Below, piece by piece: positions 1-6,345 of a DNA stretch of 10,111 nucleotides. Made by a program: the position numbers and the translations under genes. Under the pieces are notes generated by a model. It saw nothing but the letters and a program-made list of their open reading frames with translations, did not search any database and was not told the origin of the DNA. The stretch lies in contig ONTY01000019.1 of the NCBI GenBank assembly GCA_900320815.1, forward strand, positions 1-10,111, read 5' to 3'. Positions within the stretch are counted from its first letter, which is position 1, and each line of letters begins with the position of its first letter. Source of the DNA: an uncultured Pseudomonadota bacterium. Lineage in GTDB: Bacteria > Pseudomonadota > Gammaproteobacteria > Burkholderiales > Burkholderiaceae_C.

Positions 1-111
1 CTGGAGCACACCGAATTGCCCGCCGCCGAGGTGGTGAAAAAATCGCTGGAAATTGCCGCCGAACTGTGCATCTACACCAATATGCAGCACACCATTGAGA
101 CGCTGGAATAA
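1..111 (+). CDS. hslV: HslV protease subunit, C-terminal end (partial)
   Basis: The reading frame is open from the first base and stops at TAA 109-111. It encodes 36 residues beginning [20 protein letters not shown] and ending HTIETLE. This matches the helical C-terminus of HslV (ClpQ), the threonine peptidase that forms the double hexameric core of the HslUV protease, including the conserved 'ICIYTN' type segment (here LCIYTN). The catalytic N-terminus lies outside the window. The identification is supported by hslU following 80 bases downstream on the same strand, the usual hslVU order. Start and full length cannot be seen. Confidence 0.9.
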   Translation: MEHTELPAAEVVKKSLEIAAELCIYTNMQHTIETLE

Positions 112-133
112 TCCATTTTTCTTTTCATTGCAC

Positions 134-171
134 ACTGCCGCCGTTGCTGTGATTGTGCGGCAGTATTTTTT
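134..171 (+). terminator. Terminator-like hairpin between hslV and hslU
   Basis: A perfect 8-bp stem (ACTGCCGC at 134-141, GCGGCAGT at 157-164) encloses a 15-base loop. It is followed by TATTTTTTC and a second T run (166-171 and 173-177). This is the form of an intrinsic terminator on the plus strand. It lies inside the hslV-hslU intergenic gap, so it may act as a partial terminator or as an mRNA processing or stability element that sets the ratio of protease to ATPase. Its function is inferred from shape only. Confidence 0.6.
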
Positions 172-191
172 CTTTTTGAAAGCCACACGCC

Positions 192-1523
192 ATGTCTTCC
201 ATGACCCCGCAGGAAATCGTCTCCGAGCTCGACCGCTTCATCATCGGCCAGCAAGACGCCAAGCGCGCCGTCGCCATTGCGCTGCGCAACCGCTGGCGCC
301 GCCAGCAGGTTGACGAAAAACTGCGCGCCGAAATTACGCCCAAAAATATCCTGATGATTGGGCCGACGGGCGTGGGCAAAACGGAAATTGCGCGCCGCCT
401 GGCGCGGCTGGCGGGCGCGCCGTTCATTAAAGTGGAGGCGACGAAGTTCACCGAAGTGGGCTATGTGGGCAAAGACGTGGATTCCATTATTCGTGACCTG
501 GCGGATATGGCCGTCAAACAGCAGCGCGAGCGCGCCATGCGCCAGCTGCGCACACGCGCCGAGGATTTGGCCGAGGAGCGCATTTTGGATGTGCTGCTGC
601 CCGCCGCGCGTGGCAGCAAGGACGGCGAGGGCGAGGGCAGCGGAAACGCCACGCGCCAGCACTTTCGCAAAAAGCTGCGCGAGGGCCAGTTCGACGACAA
701 GGAAATTGAGATTGAAGTGGCGCAAAGCACGCCCGTGATGGAAATCATGGGGCCGCCTGGCATGGAGGACATGGCCGACCAGTTCAAGGAGATGTTTGGA
801 CGCCTCTCGAAAGGGCGCCGCAAGACGCGCCGCCTCAAAATCAAGGACGCCATGAAAATGATTGTCGAGGAGGAGGCGGACAACATGATTAATGAAGACG
901 ACATCCGCACCGACGCGCTGCAGAACATGGAGCAAAACGGCATCGTCTTCATCGATGAAATCGATAAAGTCGCCTCGCGCACCGAGGGTGGCAGCAGCGC
1001 CGATATTTCGCGCCAGGGCGTGCAGCGCGACCTGCTGCCGCTGCTGGAAGGCTGCGCGGTGAATACAAAATATGGCATCGTGCACACGGACCATATTCTG
1101 TTTATCGCGTCTGGCGCTTTTCACCTCTCGCGCCCCAGCGACTTGATTCCGGAGCTGCAGGGACGCCTGCCGATTCGCGTGGAACTGGCATCGCTGACGG
1201 TGGAGGATTTTGAAGCCATCCTCACGCAAACCGACGCCAATCTGGTGCGTCAATATCAGGCGCTGCTGGCGACAGAAAATGTGACGCTGGATTTCACGCC
1301 GCAGGGCATTTCGCGCATTGCGCAAATTGCCTGCGCCGTCAATGAACATACCGAGAATATCGGCGCGCGGCGCCTGTCTACGGTGATGGAGCGGCTGCTG
1401 GAAGAGGTCAGCTTTGAGGCCACGCGCTGGCAAGGCCAGGTGGTGAGTATTGATGCCGCGTATGTGGATGAGCGGCTAAGCGAGGTCAGCCGCAACGAGG
1501 ATCTGTCGCGCTACATCCTCTGA
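192..1523 (+). CDS. hslU: HslU, ATPase subunit of the HslUV protease
   Basis: HslU (ClpY) is the AAA+ unfoldase that docks on HslV in the cytoplasm and feeds it unfolded substrates. The product is 443 residues, the same length as the E. coli protein. The N-terminus [18 protein letters not shown] is typical. Walker [10 protein letters not shown] is at 57-65, the pore loop GYVG at 90-93, Walker [10 protein letters not shown] at 251-259 and the sensor-2 GARR at 391-394. The C-terminal tail DLSRYIL resembles the segment that inserts into HslV pockets (usually DLSRFIL). The variable I-domain spans roughly 110-240 and includes a low-complexity stretch around 143-150 rich in Gly and Glu. The start at 192 was chosen because it matches the family N-terminus; the upstream ribosome-binding site is weak. 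The gene is convergent with hprK. Confidence 0.97.
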   Translation: MSSMTPQEIVSELDRFIIGQQDAKRAVAIALRNRWRRQQVDEKLRAEITPKNILMIGPTGVGKTEIARRLARLAGAPFIKVEATKFTEVGYVGKDVDSIIRDLADMAVKQQRERAMRQLRTRAEDLAEERILDVLLPAARGSKDGEGEGSGNATRQHFRKKLREGQFDDKEIEIEVAQSTPVMEIMGPPGMEDMADQFKEMFGRLSKGRRKTRRLKIKDAMKMIVEEEADNMINEDDIRTDALQNMEQNGIVFIDEIDKVASRTEGGSSADISRQGVQRDLLPLLEGCAVNTKYGIVHTDHILFIASGAFHLSRPSDLIPELQGRLPIRVELASLTVEDFEAILTQTDANLVRQYQALLATENVTLDFTPQGISRIAQIACAVNEHTENIGARRLSTVMERLLEEVSFEATRWQGQVVSIDAAYVDERLSEVSRNEDLSRYIL

Positions 1524-1547
1524 TTCTTTTATACCCATTGGTTTTAT

Positions 1548-1597
1548 GCTGTATTGCCCGCGTAATCTGCAGGCATTGATGGCTATACCTATACAGC
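1548..1597. other. Short convergent intergenic gap with a weak dyad
   Basis: The 78-base gap between the hslU and hprK stops (1524-1601) is AT-richer than its flanks. It holds a 7-bp inverted repeat, GCTGTAT (1548-1554) and ATACAGC (1591-1597), separated by 36 bases. The arrangement could fold as a bidirectional transcription end for the two convergent genes, but there is no clear T tract, so the terminator reading is weak. Confidence 0.25.
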
Positions 1598-1601
1598 TTG
1601 T

Positions 1602-2570
1602 TTACATCAGGGTGTTCAGGCGCGAGGCTTCATCCATCGCCTCGCGCTGGCGCGCGATGAAGCTCTGGTAGGTATCGATGCCGCGCAGCTGCAAAATGTG
1701 ATTGCGCACCGCCGCTTCCACCAGCACAGCAAGGTTGCGCCCGACGCTCACTTCAATATCCACGCGGGCAATGGGCACGCCAAGCACGTCTTCCATGTGC
1801 TCGCCGCTGGCGGGCAGGCGCTCGACTTCCATGCCCGCCCGCCGGCGCGCCAGGTGCACGATGAGCGCCAGGCGCTTGCGCCGCGTGACGGTGGTTTCGC
1901 CAAAGATGGTGCGCACGTCCAGCAGCCCGACGCCGCGCACTTCCAGCATGTTTTGCAGCAACTCGGGGCAGCGGCCTTCAATGGTCAGGGGGTCCACGCG
2001 CAGCAGATCAACCACGTCGTCGGCAATCAGGGCGGCGCCGCGCGTCATCAGCAACTCCAGCCCAAGCTCGCTTTTGCCCAGCCCCGACTCGCCTCGAATG
2101 AGCACGCCCAGCCCCATGATTTCCATGAGCACGCCGTGCACCGAGCAGCGGTCAGCAAAGTAACGCGAGAGGTAGGCGCGCAGCACGTCAGCCACAAAAG
2201 CGGCTGATTGCTCCGTGGCCAGCAGCGGGATGCCGTGCTGCGCGCACAGCGCCAGCAGCGCAGGCGGCGCTTGCAGTGCCTCGCACAGCACCACAGCGGG
2301 CGGGGGCAGATGCCCAATGCTGGCGATGCGCTGCGCGCCTTCGGCGGCGTTGGCGCCGCGCAGCCAGGCAGCTTCTGGGGCGCCAATGATTTGCACGCGC
2401 TGCGGGTGCAGAAAGTTCAGGTAGCCGGCCAGGTCAGCGCCGGAGCGCGCGTGCTTTACGGCGGCGTCGGTAAAGCAGCGTTCGGCGCTGCGCCCTTCCA
2501 GCCAGCGCCAGCCCAGGCGGCTGCGGTGGTCTTCAAACAGCGCAGAAGTGCTCAGAGCGGTGGGGCGCAT
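1602..2570 (-). CDS. hprK: HPr kinase/phosphorylase
   Basis: HprK phosphorylates and dephosphorylates a serine of HPr, linking PTS state to metabolism and regulation. The product is 322 residues, near the usual 310-325. The N-terminal domain covers about 1-130. The C-terminal kinase domain has the catalytic His in VHGV (H145), P-loop GESGLGKSE at 160-168, the acidic pair ADD near 183-185, the family signature LEVRGVGLLDVRTIFG at 209-224 and the conserved GRNLAVLVEAAVRN at about 278-290. It starts 33 bases after the ptsN stop, so the two are probably co-transcribed. In Betaproteobacteria hprK is commonly found with ptsN in a shortened PTS with no sugar permeases; the role there is regulatory rather than transport. 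That pathway statement is family knowledge, not shown by this window. Confidence 0.96.
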   Translation of the reverse strand: MRPTALSTSALFEDHRSRLGWRWLEGRSAERCFTDAAVKHARSGADLAGYLNFLHPQRVQIIGAPEAAWLRGANAAEGAQRIASIGHLPPPAVVLCEALQAPPALLALCAQHGIPLLATEQSAAFVADVLRAYLSRYFADRCSVHGVLMEIMGLGVLIRGESGLGKSELGLELLMTRGAALIADDVVDLLRVDPLTIEGRCPELLQNMLEVRGVGLLDVRTIFGETTVTRRKRLALIVHLARRRAGMEVERLPASGEHMEDVLGVPIARVDIEVSVGRNLAVLVEAAVRNHILQLRGIDTYQSFIARQREAMDEASRLNTLM

Positions 2571-2603
2571 GGCGGGTGGCTTCTTTTTTTCTTGCAGGGG
2601 GGC

Positions 2604-3068
2604 TTATTGCTTTGGCGGCTGCCAGGCGGCGATGAGCGCGTGCAGCGCGGCGGCGTCTGGCGCCTCGCACAGCGCCTGGCGCATGGCACCGTCGCCCAGC
2701 AGCGCGGCAATTTCAGAGAGGATTTGCAGGTGCTCTTCGGTGGCGATTTCGGGCACAAGCAAGAAGATGAGCAAGGTAACGGGCAGCTCATCGAGCGCGT
2801 CAAAGCCAATTGGCTGCGCCAGTCGCAGCACGGCGGCCAGTGGCGCGCGCAGCCCCTTGACCCGCCCGTGCGGGATGGCGACGCCGTGCCCCAGACCGGT
2901 GGAGCCAAGGCGCTCGCGCGCAAACAGGCAGTCCGTGACCTGTGCGTGTGCGAGGCCGTGCTGCGCTTCAAACAGCAGACTCGCTTCCTCAAAGACGCGC
3001 TTTTTGCTGCTGGCCTCAACGCCGCACAGCACCTGCGCGGCGGGAAGAATGGATGCAAGGCGGTTCAT
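2604..3068 (-). CDS. ptsN: PTS IIA-like nitrogen-regulatory protein (EIIA-Ntr)
   Basis: EIIA-Ntr accepts phosphate from the Ntr phosphorelay (PtsP, NPr/HPr) and regulates potassium, nitrogen and stress functions. The frame is open from further upstream, but the start at 3068 (MNRLASILPA) gives 154 residues, the normal family length, and matches the typical N-terminus with 'SILP'. The phosphorylated histidine is H67 in GVAIPHGRV. Further family features are the preceding GLGHGVAIPH context and the EEHLQILSEIAALL helix near the C-terminus. It lies between hpf and hprK on the same strand, 33 bases before hprK and 152 bases after hpf. A terminator-like hairpin sits just upstream of the start, so ptsN-hprK may have its own promoter or attenuator. 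Confidence 0.93.
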   Translation of the reverse strand: MNRLASILPAAQVLCGVEASSKKRVFEEASLLFEAQHGLAHAQVTDCLFARERLGSTGLGHGVAIPHGRVKGLRAPLAAVLRLAQPIGFDALDELPVTLLIFLLVPEIATEEHLQILSEIAALLGDGAMRQALCEAPDAAALHALIAAWQPPKQ

Positions 3069-3096
3069 GGCTGGGTATCCCCATGTGTTGTGCTGG

Positions 3097-3120
3097 AAAA
3101 AACCTGGCGCGCAGCGCGCC
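3097..3120 (-). terminator. Terminator-like hairpin upstream of ptsN
   Basis: On the minus strand the near-palindrome GGCGCGC-A-GCGCGCC (3106-3120 on plus) is followed, after AGG, by six T residues (A run 3097-3102 on plus). This has intrinsic-terminator form and lies about 30 bases before the ptsN start. It could be a second terminator for hpf, or an attenuator in the ptsN-hprK leader. Confidence 0.5.
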
Positions 3121-3149
3121 TGCCGCGTCTGCGCTGTGTGTGGTGTATG

Positions 3150-3175
3150 AAAAAGCCGCCCGGCGCGGGGCGGCT
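3150..3175 (-). terminator. Intrinsic terminator after hpf
   Basis: A perfect 8-bp GC-rich stem (3154-3161 with 3168-3175, AGCCGCCC/GGGCGGCT) has a 6-base loop and runs straight into five T residues on the minus strand (A3150-A3154 on plus). It lies 46 bases past the hpf stop and fits a rho-independent terminator. Next to it, closer to hpf, is a separate 9-bp hairpin (3181-3189 with 3193-3201, 3-base loop) with no T tract. Confidence 0.75.
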
Positions 3176-3220
3176 GCGGCGCCGGTGCGGCGCGCACCGG
3201 CAAGAAAGAGGGCGTAGATG

Positions 3221-3562
3221 TTACTGCGGCGCTGCGTCGCGCAGGCTCTCATGGCCGTGCGCGGTGCGCTTGTCTTTGTAGCGCACCTTCTGGCGGTCGA
3301 GCTTATCGACCATCTCGTCGATGGCGGCGTAGAGGTCCTCGTGTGTGCTTTCGGCGTGCAACTCGCCGCCGCGCACGTGCACGTGGCATTCAGCCTTCTG
3401 ACGGCGGCTCTTGTCCTTGATGTTTTCGTCCACGCTCAGGCGCACCTGCACGTCCACCACATCTTGCTCAAAGCCGCGCAGCGTGCGCTCGAGCTTGGTG
3501 GTCACGTAGCCGCGCAGCGCATCGGTGATGTCCAGGCGTTGTCCGCTGATCGTCAGATTCAT
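3221..3562 (-). CDS. hpf: Ribosome hibernation-promoting factor, short HPF/RaiA family
   Basis: HPF/YfiA proteins bind the decoding centre of the 30S subunit in stationary phase and promote inactive or dimerised ribosomes. The start at 3562 gives 113 residues, MNLTISGQRLDITDALRGYV onward. It has the family pattern NLTISGxxLDxTxALRxYV at the N-terminus, VxVRLSVDEN at about 39-47, the ECHVHVRGGELHAES strand at 58-72 and the EDLYAAIDEMVDKLDRQ helix at 75-91. A good ribosome-binding site (GAGGAGA on minus) sits 8 bases before this ATG and decides it over the upstream in-frame ATG at 3646. The protein lacks the C-terminal domain of long HPF. It heads the hpf-ptsN-hprK cluster; rpoN, often just upstream in related bacteria, is replaced here by a divergent corA. 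Confidence 0.93.
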   Translation of the reverse strand: MNLTISGQRLDITDALRGYVTTKLERTLRGFEQDVVDVQVRLSVDENIKDKSRRQKAECHVHVRGGELHAESTHEDLYAAIDEMVDKLDRQKVRYKDKRTAHGHESLRDAAPQ

Positions 3563-3819
3563 AGGGTGTATCTCCTCAGGGCTAGGGAATGAACGGCTGC
3601 GGGTGCGGCGCGTGCCTGCGCCCGGCAGCCTGCCGGTGGCGGGCACGTCGCACCCGCCACAGGGGCACTATGCCCTGCCCCCGCGCCCCTGACAAGGGGC
3701 AGAAGGCAAGGGATGCGCGCGGCATAATCCGCGCGATTACCCTCTATGTTGCGGCGCACACAAGGGGGCAGAACCCCCTGCCATGCCCGCGCTGCACCCA
3801 CCAGCCCACGGAGACCGCC
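3563..3819. repeat. Divergent intergenic region with three stacked inverted repeats
   Basis: This 257-base gap between the divergent starts of hpf and corA must hold both promoters. Three perfect dyads were seen: CCGGCAG-C-CTGCCGG (3622-3636); GTGGCGGG/CCCGCCAC around a 9-base loop (3636-3660); and GCCCCT/AGGGGC around GACA (3685-3700). A CATAAT at 3723-3728 resembles a -10 box for corA, but no -35 at good spacing was found. The dyads could be regulatory sites or folded mRNA leaders; none has a T tract. Confidence 0.45.
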
Positions 3820-4806
3820 ATGCTCAACGTATTCACGCTCACCAATGGCCGGCTGTTTCAGGAAGAAATTGAATCGCTGCAAGAGCTTGCAAAGTTCCGC
3901 CCCATCTGGGTGGACCTGGAAGAGGCCACGGCTGAAGAAAAACAATGGGTCAAGCAGTATTACGGCCTGTCATTTCCCGAAGACGCGATTGACGAAGATA
4001 TTGAAGAATCCGCGCGCTTTTATGAAGAAGATAACGGCGAGTTGCACATTCGCAGCGATTTTCTTGTGGCCGATCCAGACGCTCCGCACCAGGTGCGCGT
4101 TGCCTTTATTCTGAATCAGGTCAATGAAAACCGGCCAAGCCACGGAGTGCTGTTTTCCATTCACGACGAATCTGCCCCCGCACTGCGCCTGCTGCGGCTG
4201 CGCGCACGCCGCATGACCGGCCTGCTGGAAGACGCCAAAGACGTGCTGCTCAAACTCTTTGACGGCGACGTGGAATACAGCGCCGATACGCTGGAAGAAA
4301 TCTACGACGAACTCGATCAGGTGAGCAAAAAAGTGCTCGCCGGCAACGTTACCGACGACGACGCCGGCGAAGTGCTCGCCGCCATTGCACGCCATGAAGA
4401 TATGAGTGGGCGCATTCGCCGCAACGTGCTGGATACGCGCCGCGCCGTCAGCTTCCTGATGCGCAGCAAAATGCTCGATGCCAGCCAGTTTGAAGAAGCC
4501 AAACAAATCATGCGCGATATTGACTCGCTGGACAGTCATACGACGTTTCTCTTTGGCAAGGTCAACTTTCTCATGGACGCCACCGTCGGCTTTATCAACA
4601 TCAATCAGAACAAAATCATGAAGTTCATCTCCGTGCTCAGCGCCATTTTGCTGCCCCCCACCCTCGTTGGCAGCCTCTACGGCATGAACTTCGACCACAT
4701 GCCAGAGCTGCACTGGCCGATGGGCTATCCCTTTGCCCTTGGCCTCATGGGCGCCTTCGCTCTGCTGCTGCTGTGGCTTTTCTGGCGGCGCGGCTGGCTC
4801 AAATAG
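3820..4806 (+). CDS. corA: CorA-family magnesium/cobalt transport protein
   Basis: CorA is a pentameric inner-membrane channel for Mg2+ and Co2+. The start at 3820 (MLNVFTLTNGRLFQEEI) gives 328 residues, close to the usual 316-330, with GGAG 6 bases upstream; the frame is open earlier but that part is not protein-like. The large cytoplasmic domain covers about 1-262. The first membrane helix is about 268-286 (FISVLSAILLPPTLVGSLY), followed by the selectivity signature YGMN (G288-M289-N290) and MPEL. The second helix is about 302-321, and the basic C-terminus RRGWLK faces the cytoplasm. The N-terminal acidic helices (EDAIDEDIEESARFYEEDNGE in part) are typical of the betaproteobacterial group. 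It stands alone on the plus strand, divergent from hpf, and ends 37 bases before the CRISPR array. Confidence 0.95.
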   Translation: MLNVFTLTNGRLFQEEIESLQELAKFRPIWVDLEEATAEEKQWVKQYYGLSFPEDAIDEDIEESARFYEEDNGELHIRSDFLVADPDAPHQVRVAFILNQVNENRPSHGVLFSIHDESAPALRLLRLRARRMTGLLEDAKDVLLKLFDGDVEYSADTLEEIYDELDQVSKKVLAGNVTDDDAGEVLAAIARHEDMSGRIRRNVLDTRRAVSFLMRSKMLDASQFEEAKQIMRDIDSLDSHTTFLFGKVNFLMDATVGFININQNKIMKFISVLSAILLPPTLVGSLYGMNFDHMPELHWPMGYPFALGLMGAFALLLLWLFWRRGWLK

Positions 4807-4843
4807 CGCCCAGGGCATCCACAGGGGGGTGCCCCTACGCCGG

Positions 4844-5509
4844 GTCTTAATCCCTTTGAAATCAGGGCTGGGGGGCGCCCCGAGGGGGACAACGACGCCG
4901 ACGCCACCACGCAGTCTTAATCCCTTTGAAATCAGGGCTGGGGGGCGCCGCGACGTGTTCTGCCGCACCTCGGCCACATCGCCCGTCTTAATCCCTTTGA
5001 AATCAGGGCTGGGGGGCGCCGGAGGCACAAAACAATGTTTATCAAAACTGTTCGCGTCTTAATCCCTTTGAAATCAGGGCTGGGGGGCGCCATCTGCTGC
5101 ATGGCAGACATTAAGCGGCTGGGTGTCTTAATCCCTTTGAAATCAGGGCTGGGGGGCGCCCGCCGCCTACAAAAAGGGCGGGGTGACCGCCGCGTCTTAA
5201 TCCCTTTGAAATCAGGGCTGGGGGGCGCCGGAACACGCGAACTATAAAGAAGTCTGGGAGTTCCGTCTTAATCCCTTTGAAATCAGGGCTGGGGGGCGCC
5301 AGTTTTTGGGCGCGCAAGCGCGAGGCAGTATCGTCTTAATCCCTTTGAAATCAGGGCTGGGGGGCGCCCTTAACGGCTGGGTTGTTGGCCGCCTTGATGA
5401 AGTCTTAATCCCTTTGAAATCAGGGCTGGGGGGGCGCCGCCGAAATGGCGGATATTCTTAGTCAGGTCGATCCGTCTTAATCCCTTTGAAATCAGGGCTG
5501 GGGGGCGCC
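4844..5509 (-). CRISPR. CRISPR array, ten repeats and nine spacers
   Basis: Repeats start at 4844, 4914, 4985, 5056, 5125, 5194, 5265, 5333, 5402 and 5474. Each is 36 bp, beginning GTCTTAATCCC and ending GGGGGGCGCC on plus, and all are identical except the ninth (one extra G). Spacers are 34, 35, 35, 33, 33, 35, 32, 33 and 35 bp and show no mutual similarity. On the minus strand the repeat starts GGCGCC, contains CCCT/AGGG able to pair around an 8-base loop, and ends GGGATTAAGAC. A 3' ATTAAGAC resembles the 8-nt crRNA 5' handle of type III systems (for example ATTGCGAC in Thermus), so transcription is inferred to run leftward with cas2-cas1-cas2. Because no repeat is degenerate at either end, repeat decay does not confirm the orientation. 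The subtype cannot be fixed without an effector. Confidence 0.97.
5402..5438 (-). repeat. Variant CRISPR repeat with one extra G
   Basis: The ninth repeat is 37 bp: its G run has seven G instead of six, with everything else identical to the consensus. It is second from the presumed leader end. Slippage in a homopolymer, either in the cell or in sequencing/assembly, explains it. Confidence 0.85.
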
Positions 5510-5895
5510 CGCGGGTATGGGAAAAGTTGTTGCCTGACAAGGAGTTGGCGAGGGCGTTATGGAAGTTGGCGCGCATGCCGCAAGCGATGTCGGGCGGTGT
5601 CTTTTCCGCAGCAAAGTATAGCGCGTTTGTGCCGGTTGTTGGGCAGTTTGGGGTGATTTATTAAGGAGGTTGCGCCAGCAGGCGTGATCGCCTGCCGGGC
5701 TGATTTAAGAGAGTATACATCTTCTTACCGTTATATATTACTGGCGGTACTGTGCAAAGATGCTGGGTATGTGAGTTTTCAGAGAGAGGTTGCGCGTGCC
5801 AGGCTCTGTGCATCCGCTGCGTGCGGCAGGAGTGAGGAGAGTATTGGGTATGACTGTATCTGCCGGCATATAGTGCGGGCAATTCAATGTTTTTG
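5510..5895 (-). promoter_or_regulatory. Leader-like region between array and cas2
   Basis: This 386-base stretch has no convincing complete gene. Read on the minus strand it lies directly upstream of the first repeat and downstream of the cas2-cas1-cas2 module, the normal place for a CRISPR leader. The part 5700-5760 is AT-rich and contains a TATACT (5712-5717 on plus, reverse complement) that could be a -10 box for leftward transcription; no good -35 was found. A 7-bp hairpin (5678-5684 with 5689-5695, loop TGAT) lies between that site and the array. The part next to the repeats (5510-5664) instead looks coding on plus and is listed separately. Promoter position is a guess. Confidence 0.5.
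5512..5664 (+). pseudogene. Coding-like fragment abutting the last repeat
   Basis: From the end of the tenth repeat a plus frame runs 50 codons to TAA 5662-5664. It reads RVWEKLLPDKELARALWKLA, then RMPQAMSGGVFSAAKY and SAFVPVVGQFGVIY. The amino-acid mix and hydrophobic end look like the C-terminus of a real protein, not a random frame, and there is no start codon with a ribosome-binding site. TAA overlaps a strong ribosome-binding-like TAAGGAGGT (5662-5670), as between adjacent genes. It might be the remnant of a mobile-element or phage gene. I do not recognise the family. It could also be a chance open frame in leader DNA. Confidence 0.3.
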
Positions 5896-6300
5896 TCATG
5901 GGTATTTGAAAAAGTTTGAGGCGATGAGCCAGCCGCTGGTGCTGGTGCTGGTGCTCCAGTCGCCGTCATCGTCGTTGTCGTCAAGGCGGTCAAACTCGTC
6001 GGGGGCGCTGTCCCAGCCGGCGGGCATGGGGGCGTAGTGGATGTCGGCGGGCAAGGCGCCGGGGCCAAGATGCAGCTGCAGGCTGCGCTGGGGCAGGGGG
6101 TAGGCGCGAATGTCGTCGGCGCGCGGATCCATGAGAGCGCCAAGTTCGCCCAGGCGCCGCTCAAGCTGGCTTGCCGTAGCGTGGTAGAGAAATACGGAGT
6201 ATTGCAGTGGGAGGGCGTGCTGCTTGAGGTGGCGGTGGATGCGGGCAAGGCGGCGCGAATCGGCAATGTCGTAGCAGATGAGGTGGTGGCGGGCAGTCAT
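5896..6300 (-). CDS. cas2: CRISPR-associated Cas2 with extended acidic tail
   Basis: Cas2 forms the dimeric core of the Cas1-Cas2 spacer integrase. The N-terminus MTARHHLICYDIADSRRLARI has the ferredoxin-like first strand with the conserved aspartate (D11 in CYDI). 'LPLQYSVFLY' at about 30-39 matches the second strand of the family (QYSVF). The Cas2 core ends near residue 96. A further tail of about 38 residues follows, with an acidic run (DRLDDNDDDGD) and a Ser-Thr repeat (STSTSTS), then a hydrophobic-aromatic end. At 134 residues it is longer than the usual 85-100. The start at 6300 lies 45 bases after the cas1 stop. It is the array-proximal gene of the cas2-cas1-cas2 module. Confidence 0.88.
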   Translation of the reverse strand: MTARHHLICYDIADSRRLARIHRHLKQHALPLQYSVFLYHATASQLERRLGELGALMDPRADDIRAYPLPQRSLQLHLGPGALPADIHYAPMPAGWDSAPDEFDRLDDNDDDGDWSTSTSTSGWLIASNFFKYP

Positions 6301-6345
6301 GGCGCGTGTCTGCTGTGTAGACGTTTTTTGGGCAAAGGGGAAAGG

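Noticed and set aside
72..1433. 453-codon open frame on the minus strand opposite hslU
   Set aside because: It is the antisense shadow of a GC-rich gene; hslU on plus has every family motif, and the antisense product is His/Ala/Arg-rich with no recognisable domain.
2208..3281. 357-codon plus-strand frame opposite ptsN and part of hprK
   Set aside because: The antisense product is Gln/Gly/Arg-rich and crosses the hpf-ptsN terminators; the minus-strand genes match known families end to end.
3689..3728. Possible sigma-70 promoter (CTGACA and CATAAT) for corA
   Set aside because: The two boxes are 28 bases apart, well outside the 16-18 base range.
3970..5028. 352-codon minus frame running opposite corA and into the array
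   Set aside because: Its beginning is translated CRISPR repeat sequence and the rest is corA antisense.
5035..5247. Open frame encoding a repeated peptide (VLIPLKSGLGGA units), starting at the ATG in spacer 3
   Set aside because: The repeated peptide is only the translated CRISPR repeat; it holds in frame because some spacer lengths are multiples of three.
5684..6037. Plus-strand Cys-rich open frame (117 codons) starting GTG after TAAGGAGGT
   Set aside because: The ribosome-binding-like site is about 14 bases from GTG, too far; the second half is antisense to cas2; rare codons and no family resemblance. A short real peptide cannot be fully excluded.
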